The position numbers and the translations under genes were made by a program. From Nitrososphaerota archaeon (lineage in GTDB: Archaea > Thermoproteota > Nitrososphaeria > Nitrososphaerales > Nitrososphaeraceae): a DNA stretch of 6,372 nt. This document shows positions 5,778-6,372 of this stretch, in pieces. Where the stretch lies: positions 1-6,372 of the forward strand of contig VBPR01000227.1 in NCBI GenBank assembly GCA_005877345.1. Direction: 5' to 3'. The stretch's first letter is position 1, and each line of letters starts with the position of its first letter. The notes beneath the pieces were generated by a model. The model searched no databases. It was not told the origin of the DNA and worked only from the letters and a program-made list of their open reading frames with translations.

Positions 5778-6194
5778 GTGAGACAAGAGACCAATGGTAA
5801 GCTAAATGATCCTAGTATTCGAAAACTTTTTGAAAATAAGAATTTTGTTTTTGTAGCTTCATTAATGAAAGATGGCTCTCCTCAGGTTACGCCAACATGG
5901 GTAGACATTGAAAATGGCTATATTCTTGTCAATACTGCAATAGGTAGGATAAAACAAAAAAACATTTCCCGGGATCCTAGAGTCGCATTAGCAATAGCCG
6001 ACCAAAATGATCCATATGACATGGTTACTATTAGGGGAAAAGTAACAGAGCAAATAACAGGAGATCTAGCTGAACAACACATTGACAAGTTGGCAAAAAA
6101 GTATATTGACAAAGATAAATTTCCTGGTGGGTCTCCAAGAGAAGAAAGAATCATATTAAAGATAAAACCCGAAAGGATATTTCATATGAAGTAG
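5778..6194 (+). CDS. PPOX-class F420-dependent enzyme (FDOR-B/Rv1155-like)
   Basis: A 138-residue split-barrel flavin/deazaflavin oxidoreductase of the pyridoxamine-phosphate-oxidase-like superfamily, probably binding F420 as a homodimer. The start pattern KNFVFVASLMKDGSPQVTPTWVD (21-43) and the middle VNTAIGRIKQKNISRDPRVAL (51-71) are the hallmark barrel strands and cofactor phosphate-binding segment of the Rv1155-type family. Lys59, Lys61 and Arg65 are likely phosphate contacts. VTIRGKVTEQ (83-92) and the end RIILKIKPERIFHMK (124-138) complete the barrel, so it is full length. Related enzymes reduce biliverdin, enones or other hydrophobic compounds; the substrate here is unknown and pyridoxamine phosphate is unlikely. 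GTG at 5778 is the only start: TAA lies six codons upstream and the next Met is residue 30, inside the first barrel strand. The divergent LLM neighbour suggests a shared redox role. Confidence 0.88.
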   Translation: MRQETNGKLNDPSIRKLFENKNFVFVASLMKDGSPQVTPTWVDIENGYILVNTAIGRIKQKNISRDPRVALAIADQNDPYDMVTIRGKVTEQITGDLAEQHIDKLAKKYIDKDKFPGGSPREERIILKIKPERIFHMK

Positions 6195-6271
6195 TAACGA
6201 AATTAAGATTAATTTATTTCAAGTGGGCGGAGTGAGAGAATTTTGGGTTCTGATATAAAATTGAAGTAAAT

Positions 6272-6372
6272 ATGGATTTTACGGGTTCGGTGGTTCTAGT
6301 AACGCTAGTAGTTCAAGAAATGGACTTCCTTTAACAAATAGACACTACCAAGCTTTAAACCTTTCTAGAATA
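6272..6372 (+). pseudogene. Possible frameshifted start of a short-chain dehydrogenase (SDR), cut by window edge
   Basis: From an ATG at 6272 the frame reads MDFTGSVVLVT, the typical opening of a Rossmann-fold short-chain dehydrogenase/reductase, which normally continues VTGASSxGIG. Here the frame instead runs to a TAA at 6332. In another frame from 6304 the sequence reads ASSSRNGLPLTN and stays open to the window edge, so restoring the reading frame near 6303 would give VLVT-ASSSRNGL. That fits loss of the G-rich codon at the nucleotide-binding loop. The match is short and the downstream part does not look strongly SDR-like, so a chance resemblance is possible. The interval 6195-6271 holds no gene I can support. 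Confidence 0.25.

Noticed and set aside
1..6372. CRISPR array, insertion sequence or integrase-linked attachment site
   Set aside because: No regularly spaced repeats, no transposase or integrase motifs, and no long terminal repeats were seen on either strand.

Overview
This is an AT-rich window, roughly two-thirds A+T by eye. It is most easily read as chromosome from an ammonia-oxidising thaumarchaeon (Nitrososphaerota, perhaps Nitrosocosmicus-like). Three things point that way. Several genes have an A/T-rich box about 25-28 bases before a start codon with little or no leader and no Shine-Dalgarno sequence, which is archaeal leaderless geometry. Starts are often GTG. Two genes match families that use coenzyme F420, a cofactor these archaea make. 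The genus is an inference; F420 enzymes also occur in actinobacteria and methanogens.

Layout, left to right. A VOC/glyoxalase-fold protein (215-598, +) is followed by a strong hairpin. Bases 599-1525 hold no intact large gene: there is a possible 50-residue protein on the minus strand (726-878), and a plus-strand chain of protein-like frames broken by stops and shifts (931-1396, perhaps to 1524) that looks like a decayed gene. Then come four minus-strand genes, each separated by 320-420 bases: a zinc-ribbon plus DUF559/Vsr-like nuclease (1526-2584), a small basic winged-helix regulator (2942-3202), a two-domain rhodanese sulfurtransferase (3523-4311), and a luciferase-like (LLM) flavin/F420 monooxygenase (4732-5733). 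The LLM gene is back-to-back, only 44 bases apart, with a PPOX-type F420-dependent enzyme (5778-6194, +). At the right edge there is what looks like the start of a short-chain dehydrogenase broken by a frameshift.

The wide gaps and separate promoter boxes suggest mostly single-gene transcripts. The only pair whose arrangement implies joint function is LLM/PPOX, two F420-family redox proteins sharing one divergent promoter region. The VOC protein and rhodanese fit general detoxification or sulfur-transfer roles. The least ordinary intact gene is the nuclease: it stands alone, has about 200 C-terminal residues I cannot assign, and lies in a region rich in gene remnants. I found no CRISPR array, intact insertion sequence, rRNA or convincing tRNA, and no clear multi-gene novel system.
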